From positions 1-46,030 of the forward strand of contig CANGWC010000003.1 in assembly GCA_947457515.1 (NCBI GenBank): DNA of 46,030 nucleotides, in the 5' to 3' direction. How positions within the stretch are numbered: position 1 is the stretch's first letter; every line of letters begins with the position of its first letter. The notes beneath the pieces are model-generated. The model was not told the origin of the DNA. It made no database searches and worked only from the letters and a program-made list of their open reading frames with translations. The position numbers and the translations under genes were made by a program. The DNA is from Silvanigrellaceae bacterium (GTDB lineage: Bacteria > Bdellovibrionota_B > Oligoflexia > Silvanigrellales > CANGWC01). Positions 27,294 through 34,831 of this stretch are shown one piece after another.

Positions 27294-28028
27294 ATGGCAA
27301 CAGTTGTTTGGGAACAACAAGCACAAAGACTACAAGATATTAATGCAAGTTTTCTTGATGCTGCACCAATAGTCCAACCTCAATCTATGGGTAAAGGATT
27401 AAAATTTCATTTACCCATATCGTTGTTGCCTAAAGTGAATACCACAATAGGTTCTAAAAGCGAAAAAGTTCCAACATCTCCTATTCATACTATCCCTATT
27501 CTATCTCTTTTTTATGGCCAAGGCGGCTGGTCAGTAGATATTTGGGGAGGGTTTCTTCCCACTGGTGCAGAAAAAATTATGGGTCTTTCCTCTTCTGTGA
27601 CAGAATTTTTGGGCGGGTTAAAAGGAAGTTATTCTTTTGTTTTATCTAATGATATTCAAACAGAATTGTCTTTAGGAGCACAATATTCTCAGGCAGATGT
27701 TGAAGGAGGGATTACAGAAATTGATGCTAAAGATTCTTTTAAAACTCAGTCCACTTTATTTTATTCAGGATTTTCTTTTATTTATTCTCATGTGTGCTGG
27801 GCTTCCCTAAGTTTAGGGATTAAAAAGACTAAAAGTACATTGGATATTCCTTCAGATCAGGCTCATCTCGTAACAACCGATACTTTAAGCGATTCTACTA
27901 TTCCTTTATATACGACTATTATGGCAGGCTTGACCTATAATTCTTGGAAAGTAGGCATAGGAGAACATTATGTTCCTCTCAGATTATGGATGCCTAAAGC
28001 ATTTATCACTTATGAGTATGCATTATGA
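27294..28028 (+). CDS. Outer-membrane beta-barrel-like protein without visible signal peptide
   Basis: 244 residues from ATG 27294, which has AGGA 11 bases ahead; ATG 27282 is in frame but has no room for a ribosome site. Much of the sequence is alternating amphipathic strands (FYGQGGWSVDIWGGFL, TELSLGAQYSQ, FYSGFSFIYSHVCWASLSLG) and it ends ITYEYAL, an aromatic terminus like barrel proteins. No Sec signal is present in this frame, and the upstream frame closes at once (stop at 27249), so the barrel call is uncertain. It overlaps the cytochrome lipoprotein gene by 4 bases. Confidence 0.6.
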   Translation: MATVVWEQQAQRLQDINASFLDAAPIVQPQSMGKGLKFHLPISLLPKVNTTIGSKSEKVPTSPIHTIPILSLFYGQGGWSVDIWGGFLPTGAEKIMGLSSSVTEFLGGLKGSYSFVLSNDIQTELSLGAQYSQADVEGGITEIDAKDSFKTQSTLFYSGFSFIYSHVCWASLSLGIKKTKSTLDIPSDQAHLVTTDTLSDSTIPLYTTIMAGLTYNSWKVGIGEHYVPLRLWMPKAFITYEYAL

Positions 28029-28384
28029 TTTTATTTATAATTCTTTCGATTCTACAGTCTTGTGGATCTTATGATCTTGGTTCTAGAACTTTCCCCACAA
28101 CTTCAGTAGATGTGCAAAATCCACAATGGGGAGACATTCAAACAATTGTTAAAAATAAATGTGATAACTGCCATGGTGATAACAAATCAGAGTTTGCTCC
28201 TAAAGCAGCTCGTTATTATGGATTTTCTAATGATATTAATACAGTAAAAAATAATGCTTATATTATGTGGTATCGGATTAGCCAGGTACCAAGTAATCCT
28301 ATGCCCACTCGTTATTCCACCCCATTATCTGATCAAGAAAAACAAGGATTAGAAAAATTTCTAACCCAATACTTCACTCCTTAA
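28025..28384 (+). CDS. Small c-type cytochrome lipoprotein
   Basis: 119 residues. A lipoprotein signal ends in ILQSC (Cys13), so the protein should be anchored to an envelope membrane. One heme-binding motif, CDNCH (46-50), gives the proximal His, and Met93 in NPMPTRY is a likely distal ligand, followed by the usual terminal helix (LSDQEKQGLEKFL). This is a class I monoheme cytochrome c-like domain that could move single electrons in the periplasm. No oxidase, dehydrogenase or maturation gene is near, so its partner is unknown. Start overlaps the upstream stop (ATGA). Confidence 0.78.
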   Translation: MILFIILSILQSCGSYDLGSRTFPTTSVDVQNPQWGDIQTIVKNKCDNCHGDNKSEFAPKAARYYGFSNDINTVKNNAYIMWYRISQVPSNPMPTRYSTPLSDQEKQGLEKFLTQYFTP

Positions 28385-28388
28385 ATTT

Positions 28389-29216
28389 ATGACCCTGAAA
28401 AGAACTCAGATCTTTCAAGTTTATTTTGGGATTCTTTTTTTAAGTTTGATTCAATGTCGACAGACAATTCTTGTGACTGATTCAAATATAGCATCCATCA
28501 GTTCAAATCCTTTTTCAAATGCTGCAAATGCTGCAAAAAATAAAACTTCTGTAAATCCATCTAACCAAAAAGGCATTGAAATTAAAGGAATTAAGGCTTG
28601 TGAATATTTTTGGGAAGAAAAACAAGGTTATTGTGATTACACTTTATATGACGCATCTACGAGACAAAATTATCCCAATCCTGATCGAACACAAGATAAA
28701 ACTCTTCAAGGAAGCGGTGTTTTAAAGGCCAATGATATCTGTGATAATGTTCCTAAACTTTTGCCCTGTTTTAAAAAAGCTTGGGCAAATGACACCGATC
28801 ATCATAAAAATCTTGAGAAATTATTTAAAGATAAAAATATCTCACCTATTCAACTTATGTTTGCCTTGGCTTGGCAAGAAACAAGACAGGGGGAAATTCC
28901 TGATCATTGTAGTGGCTCAAGTTGTAATGGAATAGGCTTAAAACAAGTTATCACAGTTGTTTCTGATGATTTCTCTGAAAGTATTAGTGGGAATCAAAAG
29001 CAGTGGCCAGGAATCACTCATAATCTTTTGACTAATTTAAAATATGGACTCAGAATTTTAGATTCTAAGGTAAAAATAGCTTATGCAAAAGGAACACCAT
29101 CTTTAGAATACGTTGCTCAGATTTACAATGGATCTGCTACTCAGTTAGAATATTTAGAACTCGTAAAACAACATTATGAAAAACTCAAAAAGTGTGGAGT
29201 CAACTATGACAACTAA
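28389..29216 (+). CDS. Lytic transglycosylase-like lipoprotein (paralogue 1 of 3)
   Basis: 275 residues with a lipobox (LSLIQC, Cys23) and a Ser/Asn linker to about residue 65. The C-terminal 205 residues are shared with the next two genes and match the layout of the GH23/SLT lysozyme fold: helix with catalytic-type Glu164 in AWQETRQGE, then NGIGLKQVITV (GxxQ motif), NLLTNLKYGLRIL, and IYNGS. Six Cys are shared by all three paralogues, with one extra here (YCDY), implying disulfides outside the cytoplasm. It would cut peptidoglycan glycan strands; this is inferred from motifs, and the conserved N-terminal block (CEYFWEEK to PCFKKAWAND) is not one I recognise. Confidence 0.7.
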   Translation: MTLKRTQIFQVYFGILFLSLIQCRQTILVTDSNIASISSNPFSNAANAAKNKTSVNPSNQKGIEIKGIKACEYFWEEKQGYCDYTLYDASTRQNYPNPDRTQDKTLQGSGVLKANDICDNVPKLLPCFKKAWANDTDHHKNLEKLFKDKNISPIQLMFALAWQETRQGEIPDHCSGSSCNGIGLKQVITVVSDDFSESISGNQKQWPGITHNLLTNLKYGLRILDSKVKIAYAKGTPSLEYVAQIYNGSATQLEYLELVKQHYEKLKKCGVNYDN

Positions 29217-30027
29217 ATTGTTATTTTTAATAGGTATTTCTTCAATGGCATATGCAAACTATATTGAAGAAGCTAAGCAAGGTGCTACAGATGCAATCCG
29301 GAGTTTTGCTAAATCTTTAGAAGATGGAGTTGTAAGTTCTACTAAATCTTTAGATCCTAAGCCAGAAGTTAAACAAGATATTAAGCCAGAAGACAAAGGA
29401 ATTTGTGAGTATTATTGGGAAGAGAAACCTAATTATACTGATTATACAACTTATGATCAGTATTTGAGAAAAAGTCATCCTTCTCCTGATAGAGCAGAGA
29501 AGGAGACTCTTCAAGGAAGTGGTGTACTCGATACTGATGATATCTGCGCAAATGTTCCTAGACTCCTTCCATGTTTTAAAAAAGCATGGGCTAATGATGA
29601 AAAACATCATCAAAATCTTAAGCAATGGGCTAAAGAACAATCTTATTCTATTAATAGGGTTATGTTAGCTCTTGCGTGGAGAGAAACGAGAATGGGGCAA
29701 CTGAGAGATAGTTGCGACAACAAAGGAAATTGTAATGGTGTAGGTATGGTACAAGTTATTACAGTTATTGCCGATGATTTTTCAGAGAGTAATGGGGCTA
29801 ATCAAAAGCAGTGGCAAGGAATCACTCATAATCTTCTCACAAACTTGAAGTATGGCTTAAGAGTTTTAAATTCTAAGGTTAACATAGCTAGGAATTTAGG
29901 AAGAGGAACATCTTTAAAACAAATATCTTACTATTATAATGGTTCTGAACACTACGCAGAAGATTACTCAAAAGCAATTGTTCAGTATTACGAAAAATTA
30001 GGTAAATGTGGAGTCTCTTTTGATTAG
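29206..30027 (+). CDS. Secreted lytic transglycosylase-like protein (paralogue 2 of 3)
   Basis: 273 residues from ATG 29206, chosen for the GGAG ribosome site and the signal peptide MTTKLLFLIGISSMAYA; an ATG at 29176 is in frame but lies in the previous gene. Instead of a lipobox it has a signal-peptidase I type signal, so it is probably free in the periplasm or exported. Catalytic-type Glu160 in AWRETRMGQ, NGVGMVQVITV, NLLTNLKYGLRVL and YYYNGSE are kept. It overlaps paralogue 1 by 11 bases. It is closer to paralogue 3 than to paralogue 1 over the whole domain. Confidence 0.72.
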   Translation: MTTKLLFLIGISSMAYANYIEEAKQGATDAIRSFAKSLEDGVVSSTKSLDPKPEVKQDIKPEDKGICEYYWEEKPNYTDYTTYDQYLRKSHPSPDRAEKETLQGSGVLDTDDICANVPRLLPCFKKAWANDEKHHQNLKQWAKEQSYSINRVMLALAWRETRMGQLRDSCDNKGNCNGVGMVQVITVIADDFSESNGANQKQWQGITHNLLTNLKYGLRVLNSKVNIARNLGRGTSLKQISYYYNGSEHYAEDYSKAIVQYYEKLGKCGVSFD

Positions 30028-30041
30028 TTTGATAACCTGTC

Positions 30042-30125
30042 GATTTACAATAGTTCTAATATTCAGTTAATATATCTTTAAGAATTAAAACAACATTATA
30101 AAACTCAGAAATTGAGGGGCGAATT
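30042..30125 (+). pseudogene. Relic of the 3' end of a paralogue-1-type gene
   Basis: The spacer before paralogue 3 aligns with 29120-29205, the end of paralogue 1. Read from 30043 it gives IYNSSNIQLIYL, a stop, then ELKQHYK, against IYNGSATQLEYL and ELVKQHYEK in paralogue 1. It includes the YNG motif of the lysozyme fold. The match runs up to the start codon, so the ribosome site of paralogue 3 derives from former coding sequence. Confidence 0.72.
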
Positions 30126-30899
30126 ATGATAACTAGATTATTATTTTTATTAGGATTTTCTTCATTAGCAAATGCTCAGTACAGTAAATATGCCCAACAA
30201 GGATTTGTGTCTTCGATGTTGCATTCATTACAAACAGTAGCTCTCCCTTCGGGTCCTAAGATAGGAAACAAGGGGACTTGTGAATATTTTTGGGAAGAGA
30301 AACCTAATTACGCTGATTATACCACTTATGATCAATATTTAAAAAGGAATCATCCTTTTCCTGATAGAACAGAGAAGGAGACTCTTCAAGGAAGTGGTGT
30401 ACTTGATACTGATGATATTTGTGGGAATGTTCCTAAACTTCTGCCTTGTTTTAAAAGGGCATGGGCTAATGATATGAATCATCATCAAAATCTTAAACAA
30501 TGGGCTAATGAAAATTCCTATTCTATTAATCAGGTTATGCTAGCTCTTGCGTGGAGAGAAACGAGAATGGGACAACTGCAAGACAGTTGTGATGATTATG
30601 GTAATTGTAATGGTGTAGGTATGGTTCAAGTCATCACAATTGTAGGAGATGATTTTCAAGAAGATCACAGTTCTCAACTTCCAGAGTGGCAAGGGATCAC
30701 TCATAATCTTCTGACTAATTTAAAATACGGATTGCGAGTCCTGGATTCTAAGGTTAACATAGCCAAGAATTTAGGGGGCACTTCTTTAAAAGAAGTGTCT
30801 TATTATTATAATGGCTCAGAAGATTACGCTGAAGATTATTCACAAGCGATCGTTCAGAATTACGAAAAATTAAGTAAATGCGGGATTTCCTTCGACTAG
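30126..30899 (+). CDS. Secreted lytic transglycosylase-like protein (paralogue 3 of 3)
   Basis: 257 residues with a GAGGGG ribosome site and a signal peptide ending SSLANA. The mature part begins QYSKYAQQG and reaches the shared domain at about residue 52 (CEYFWEEK). Glu145 in AWRETRMGQ, NGVGMVQVITI, NLLTNLKYGLRVL and YYYNGSE are present, so all three copies look catalytically competent. The linker between signal and domain differs in each copy, while the domain is conserved, which suggests different anchoring or targeting. Its end overlaps the ABC ATPase start by 22 bases. Confidence 0.72.
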   Translation: MITRLLFLLGFSSLANAQYSKYAQQGFVSSMLHSLQTVALPSGPKIGNKGTCEYFWEEKPNYADYTTYDQYLKRNHPFPDRTEKETLQGSGVLDTDDICGNVPKLLPCFKRAWANDMNHHQNLKQWANENSYSINQVMLALAWRETRMGQLQDSCDDYGNCNGVGMVQVITIVGDDFQEDHSSQLPEWQGITHNLLTNLKYGLRVLDSKVNIAKNLGGTSLKEVSYYYNGSEDYAEDYSQAIVQNYEKLSKCGISFD

Positions 30900-31528
30900 A
30901 CAATTTATGTAGCGGCTATGATCATAGCCTACACCAACCTTTATCCTTAACCATTCATAAGCCTGGTATCTATTTGATTTCTGGACCTAATGGGTCTGGC
31001 AAGACAACTCTGATTAGAACTCTACTGAATCTTCTTAATCCTATATCCGGTTCTTTTGAGTATTCTGAGCAAAATAGTTTGTCTTATGTTTCTCAAGTAT
31101 CCCACTTACATAGCTATTTCCCTATGAATATCAGTAGATATGTTTCTCTGGGGTTAGGACCATCTCGAGGTCTGAATCAAGATAAGATTCCAAAAATTTT
31201 AGAGCATTGGGAAATCACTCATTTAGCTCAACGATCTTTACAGGAAATCAGCCCTGGAGAGAAACTCAGAGCCATGATGGCAAGGGCTATGGTATCTCAA
31301 CCTAAAGGGTTATTTCTAGATGAGCCTTTAGCTCACTTAGATGTTTGCTGCCAAGAATTTCTGGTTAAAACCATTCAGGATTATGCACTTCAGAATAATG
31401 CTTTTATTTTTGTGATTGAACACCATTTTGAGAAATTCTCAGAATATGTCACAGGGAATATTACATTTGGACGTTGGCTACATGGAGAGGCTTTAAGTCA
31501 AATTCAATTTCAACAGGTCAAATCATGA
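30878..31528 (+). CDS. ABC transporter ATPase, zinc/manganese (ABC-3) type
   Basis: 216-residue nucleotide-binding subunit that pairs with the next gene. Walker A is SGPNGSGKTTLIRTLL, the Q-loop SYVSQVSHL, and Walker B GLFLDEPLAHLD with an H-loop His in FVIEHHFE. The signature motif is altered: ISPGEKLRAMMARAM instead of the usual LSGGQ/LSGGE. The order ATPase-permease fits ZnuC-ZnuB or MntA-MntB transporters. No metal-binding periplasmic protein (ZnuA) is next to it. The start lies within the end of the preceding gene. Confidence 0.8.
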   Translation: MRDFLRLDNLCSGYDHSLHQPLSLTIHKPGIYLISGPNGSGKTTLIRTLLNLLNPISGSFEYSEQNSLSYVSQVSHLHSYFPMNISRYVSLGLGPSRGLNQDKIPKILEHWEITHLAQRSLQEISPGEKLRAMMARAMVSQPKGLFLDEPLAHLDVCCQEFLVKTIQDYALQNNAFIFVIEHHFEKFSEYVTGNITFGRWLHGEALSQIQFQQVKS

Positions 31529-32337
31529 TATTCCTTGGGTTATTTATGATAGCTGTTAATTTTGGACTTATCAGCCCTTTAATGGTTTTAAGAAATCGTT
31601 CTTATGCTGGGGATACACTGACCCATCTTATGCTTCCTGGAGCTCTACTAGGTTTGATTCTTCATTCTTATATTCCTTGGGGAGAAGCTTGGTGGTTCTC
31701 CGTATTTGGAGGAGTTATTTGTGGGATCTTGGGAAATTATATGATCGAAGCGTTTATTCGTCTTTTTCATATTCCTGCGGATACCAGTACTGTTCTTTGC
31801 TTAGGGATATTATTAGCTCTTAGTCTTATGGGTATTTTCTATTTTCATGAATATGAAAGTTTCTATGGGAACTTTGAATCACTTCTTATGGGTGATTGGC
31901 AGAATATGACAGTTTCTCATGTGATATTTATTGTTCTGATTACAGTCTTTAATTTATTTGTCATTCTTTTCTATAGAGATCATTTTGATGCTTGGATCCT
32001 AGATGCAGATTTTGCTAAGATTATGGGTTTTAAAACAGGCCTTTTGGAAAAGATATTTCCTTTAATGATCACGTTTTCTATTGTTTCAAGTCTGATGACA
32101 GTGGGAGGCCTTGTTGTCTCTTGTCTGATTATTATGCCTGCAATTATTGCGAAACCTTGGTCTATTCTTCATATCAATTGTATCTTATGGAGTCTTTTTA
32201 TTATGGTTTCAGGTGTCGCTCTGTATTCAATCACTTCAATTCCTTTAGGAAGTGTTCTCGTTCTTTTTGGTTTTTTTGTGCTATTAACTAAGACATTATG
32301 GAAAATATATTTGAAGCAAAAAAGAAGAAATTCTTAG
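31525..32337 (+). CDS. ABC-3 family metal transporter permease
   Basis: 270 residues from ATG 31525, which overlaps the ATPase stop (ATGA); an in-frame ATG at 31474 is inside the ATPase gene. About eight hydrophobic helices, with the family segments YAGDTLTHLMLPGALLG near the N-terminus and VGGLVVSCLIIMPAIIA in the C-terminal half, both typical of ZnuB/MntB permeases. It would import zinc, manganese or iron across the inner membrane. The 3' end overlaps lysS by 40 bases. Confidence 0.84.
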   Translation: MIFLGLFMIAVNFGLISPLMVLRNRSYAGDTLTHLMLPGALLGLILHSYIPWGEAWWFSVFGGVICGILGNYMIEAFIRLFHIPADTSTVLCLGILLALSLMGIFYFHEYESFYGNFESLLMGDWQNMTVSHVIFIVLITVFNLFVILFYRDHFDAWILDADFAKIMGFKTGLLEKIFPLMITFSIVSSLMTVGGLVVSCLIIMPAIIAKPWSILHINCILWSLFIMVSGVALYSITSIPLGSVLVLFGFFVLLTKTLWKIYLKQKRRNS

Positions 32338-33740
32338 AACTGAGTTTCTCAGATTCATATTCAACCACACACACTCTTGAAGAGGCTCAACTTCTCCCTG
32401 TAGGGACCGAAAACGTCAGTGTTGCAGGAAGAGTTGTCTCTTTAAGAATTTTAGGGAAGCTGCTATTTGCCGTTATCCAAGATATCTTTGGCAGACTACA
32501 AATAGCTGTTAAAGTTAAAGACGAAAATTCAGAGACTTTTCAACTCTTTAAAGAAAACGTTTCTGTAGGAGATTTTGTTGGGGTTAAAGGTAAACTCTTC
32601 TTAACAAGAACTGAAGAACTGACTTTAGATGTCGACTCTTTTAAGTTTTTGAATAAAGCTCTTCGACCACTTCCTGAAAAATATCATGGAATGGAAAATC
32701 AAGAACTCATTTATAGACAAAGATATTTAGATGTTATTACCAATCTTGAATCCCGAAATCTCTTTCAGAAAAGACTTCTGATTCAAAGAGAAATGAGACG
32801 CTTCTTTGAAGATAATGGGTTTGCTGAAGTTGAGACACCTATTCTTCAAAATGTTGCTTCAGGAGCTTTAGCAAAGCCTTTTTACACAGCACATAATGCT
32901 TTAGATATTTCCTGTGTTTTAAGAATAGCACCTGAAACCTATTTGAAAAGATATATTGGAGCAGGATTCCCTAGAGTTTATGAATTTGCTAAATGCTTTA
33001 GAAATGAAGGGATCTCCACAGTACATCTTCAAGAATTTACCATGTTAGAATTTTATGCGTCTTATTGGAATTCTGAGAACATGAGAGATTATGTTGAAAG
33101 ACTTGCAAGACACATCATTTTCACTGTTTTAGATCTCAAACAGCTTGTCATAGATGGAGTTGAAGTCTCTTTAGAAGATGGTCATTGGGAAATCATTAAA
33201 TATCTCGATCTTATTAAGAAACATACAGATATCGATCTTGATCAGTTTAAAGACAGTCAAAGTCTTTTTGATGAAATTAAAAGAAAAGATATTCACGTAG
33301 AAGGCATCACCCCTAAAACTCATTGGTTTCAAATGGTAGACAGTCTTTATAAAAAGAAATGTCGTCCTTTCTTAATTAAGCCTTGCTTCATTGTAGATTA
33401 CCCTATGGAACTTGGGCCACTTTCTCGAAGGAAACCTAACGATCCTACTAAAGTTGATTTCTTCCAATTTATTATTGGAGGAGTCGAACTGGCTAAAGGT
33501 TATTCAGAACTTGTAGATCCTCTCGATCAAGAGCAAAGATTTATCGTTCAGCAAAAAGCCCGAGATGAAGGGGACACTGAAGCCATGCCGTTAGATAAAG
33601 AATACTTGCTGGCTATGGAACATGGATTTCCTCCTATCGCAGGATGTGGAATAGGAATTGATCGTTTCATTATGACTTTATTGAATTGCGATAATATTAA
33701 AGACACTCTACTTTTCCCACTGCTTCGTCCTGTGGAATAA
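32298..33740 (+). CDS. lysS: Lysyl-tRNA synthetase, class II
   Basis: 480 residues. The N-terminal OB-fold anticodon domain runs from about residue 40 (VSVAGRVVSLRILGKLLFAV). Motif 2 is in VYEFAKCFRNEGI, motif 3 in GCGIGIDRFIMTLL, and the C-terminus is LLFPLLRPVE, as expected. It charges tRNA-Lys. The start is 40 bases inside the upstream permease gene, so it is probably expressed from the same transcript. A decayed copy of its last 59 bases lies about 1 kb downstream, between two secreted paralogues. Confidence 0.95.
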   Translation: MENIFEAKKKKFLELSFSDSYSTTHTLEEAQLLPVGTENVSVAGRVVSLRILGKLLFAVIQDIFGRLQIAVKVKDENSETFQLFKENVSVGDFVGVKGKLFLTRTEELTLDVDSFKFLNKALRPLPEKYHGMENQELIYRQRYLDVITNLESRNLFQKRLLIQREMRRFFEDNGFAEVETPILQNVASGALAKPFYTAHNALDISCVLRIAPETYLKRYIGAGFPRVYEFAKCFRNEGISTVHLQEFTMLEFYASYWNSENMRDYVERLARHIIFTVLDLKQLVIDGVEVSLEDGHWEIIKYLDLIKKHTDIDLDQFKDSQSLFDEIKRKDIHVEGITPKTHWFQMVDSLYKKKCRPFLIKPCFIVDYPMELGPLSRRKPNDPTKVDFFQFIIGGVELAKGYSELVDPLDQEQRFIVQQKARDEGDTEAMPLDKEYLLAMEHGFPPIAGCGIGIDRFIMTLLNCDNIKDTLLFPLLRPVE

Positions 33741-33772
33741 TTGATTAATTTTTTTAGATTGAGTACGAATTT

Positions 33773-33793
33773 TAAAAGATAAGATATTTTTTA
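33773..33793 (+). promoter_or_regulatory. Leader hairpin, copy 1
   Basis: TAAAAGAT, loop AAGAT, ATTTTTTA: an 8-base stem with one G-U wobble, extendable by a U-G pair, ending 14 bases before the ATG at 33808 and just ahead of the AAGGA ribosome site. The same hairpin occurs before the paralogue at 34832. It may control translation initiation, or be an operator palindrome. There is no T-run after it, so it is not a classical terminator. Confidence 0.45.
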
Positions 33794-33807
33794 GAAAAGG
33801 ATTACAA

Positions 33808-34668
33808 ATGAATCAGTTAAAGCTCATAACTTTATTATCTATTTTAATAATTTCACCTCTACAAAATGCCCTAGGAGCAGAAGGCTCTGATATTGGTGGT
33901 GATTTTATGATCTCTTCTGCGGAAGAATTAGATATTCAAGCTTATTATCAAGAACTTTTACTATTGGCTCAAAAAATCAAAGTTTATGCCCGTCAGTATC
34001 ATTACCTTTACCAAGCGCAAATCAGCCTCAAACAAATTTTTCAAACAACATATCAACCTTTTCAACTTACCCCTGAGGCGAGATCTTATTCCGCTACAAT
34101 AAAAAGTATCTGCGAATTGGAAAATTTGGGTATGCAAGAAGTTAATCAAGATCTGAGTGCTTGTATTTCTAACAATATTAAGAAGTATGCTTCAGTTATT
34201 GATGCTAATTTACAACTCATCTCACAAATGGAAATAAATATAGAAGACAGTGTAGTAACCTCGCTGAGTCAAACACTTCTTTTCATACAAAATCAGATAT
34301 TAGACTTACAGTATCCATTGGTTAGTGATCATTTAAAAGAAGCCATTATTAAAAAAAATGATAGTTCTATGCTAAATATGGATGCTTTGGTACTTAAAAA
34401 TTTTTTAAAAGTGTTCATTCCTATATTAAAAAAAGGTGTTACATTAGCTGAAATGATATATCCAGATCTGAGATGTGAAGATTCTGACTTTAGTGAACAG
34501 TTTCAAGCAATAAATAAAAAACATAGATTTATTGATCATAAAGATTGGGAAGAATCGCTTTTTTCATTTCTAACCCCGCAAGAGAAAGCTGATAATATCT
34601 TAATAATTAAGAAAAAAGTAAAGGAAGGAGCATTAATCTCTGATATTTTCTATATGATGCCTCATTAA
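33808..34668 (+). CDS. Secreted protein of unknown function, family A copy 1
   Basis: 286 residues with a Sec signal ending NALGA and then a Gly-rich EGSDIGGDF stretch. The remainder looks alpha-helical (QAYYQELLLLAQKIKVYARQ, shared with copy 2) and ends in a conserved block: a W-E-LF-FLTPQEK motif and EGALISDIFYMM. Not recognised. AAGGA precedes the ATG by 6 bases. It lies 67 bases after lysS and heads a tandem pair whose leaders are also duplicated. No catalytic motif is evident. Confidence 0.75.
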   Translation: MNQLKLITLLSILIISPLQNALGAEGSDIGGDFMISSAEELDIQAYYQELLLLAQKIKVYARQYHYLYQAQISLKQIFQTTYQPFQLTPEARSYSATIKSICELENLGMQEVNQDLSACISNNIKKYASVIDANLQLISQMEINIEDSVVTSLSQTLLFIQNQILDLQYPLVSDHLKEAIIKKNDSSMLNMDALVLKNFLKVFIPILKKGVTLAEMIYPDLRCEDSDFSEQFQAINKKHRFIDHKDWEESLFSFLTPQEKADNILIIKKKVKEGALISDIFYMMPH

Positions 34669-34705
34669 TTTGAACTCAGTTTGAAGTCTAAAATCAATAA
34701 CCATA

Positions 34706-34764
34706 ATGAATTACGATGACATCGAACATATTCTACTTTTCCACTGCTTCTGCCTTTAGAATAA
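34706..34764 (+). pseudogene. Relic of the lysS 3' end between tandem paralogues
   Basis: 34706-34764 aligns with the last bases of lysS (33681-33740). Read in frame it gives MNYDDIEHILLF, against LNCDNIKDTLLF in lysS, then a one-base deletion (TTTTCCAC for TTTTCCCAC) breaks the frame. The matching continues past the stop into the shared leader of the two family A genes. The duplicated unit therefore included the tail of lysS. Confidence 0.78.
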
Positions 34765-34795
34765 TTGATTAATTTTTTTATCTTGATTAAAAGTT

Positions 34796-34818
34796 CTAAA
34801 AGATAAGACATCTTTTAG
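34796..34818 (+). promoter_or_regulatory. Leader hairpin, copy 2
   Basis: CTAAAAGAT, loop AAGAC, ATCTTTTAG: a perfect 9-base stem ending 13 bases before the ATG at 34832. Compared with copy 1, a G-U pair has become G-C and the closing U-G has become C-G, so pairing is kept despite base changes. Confidence 0.5.
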
Positions 34819-34831
34819 CGAAGGATTACAA

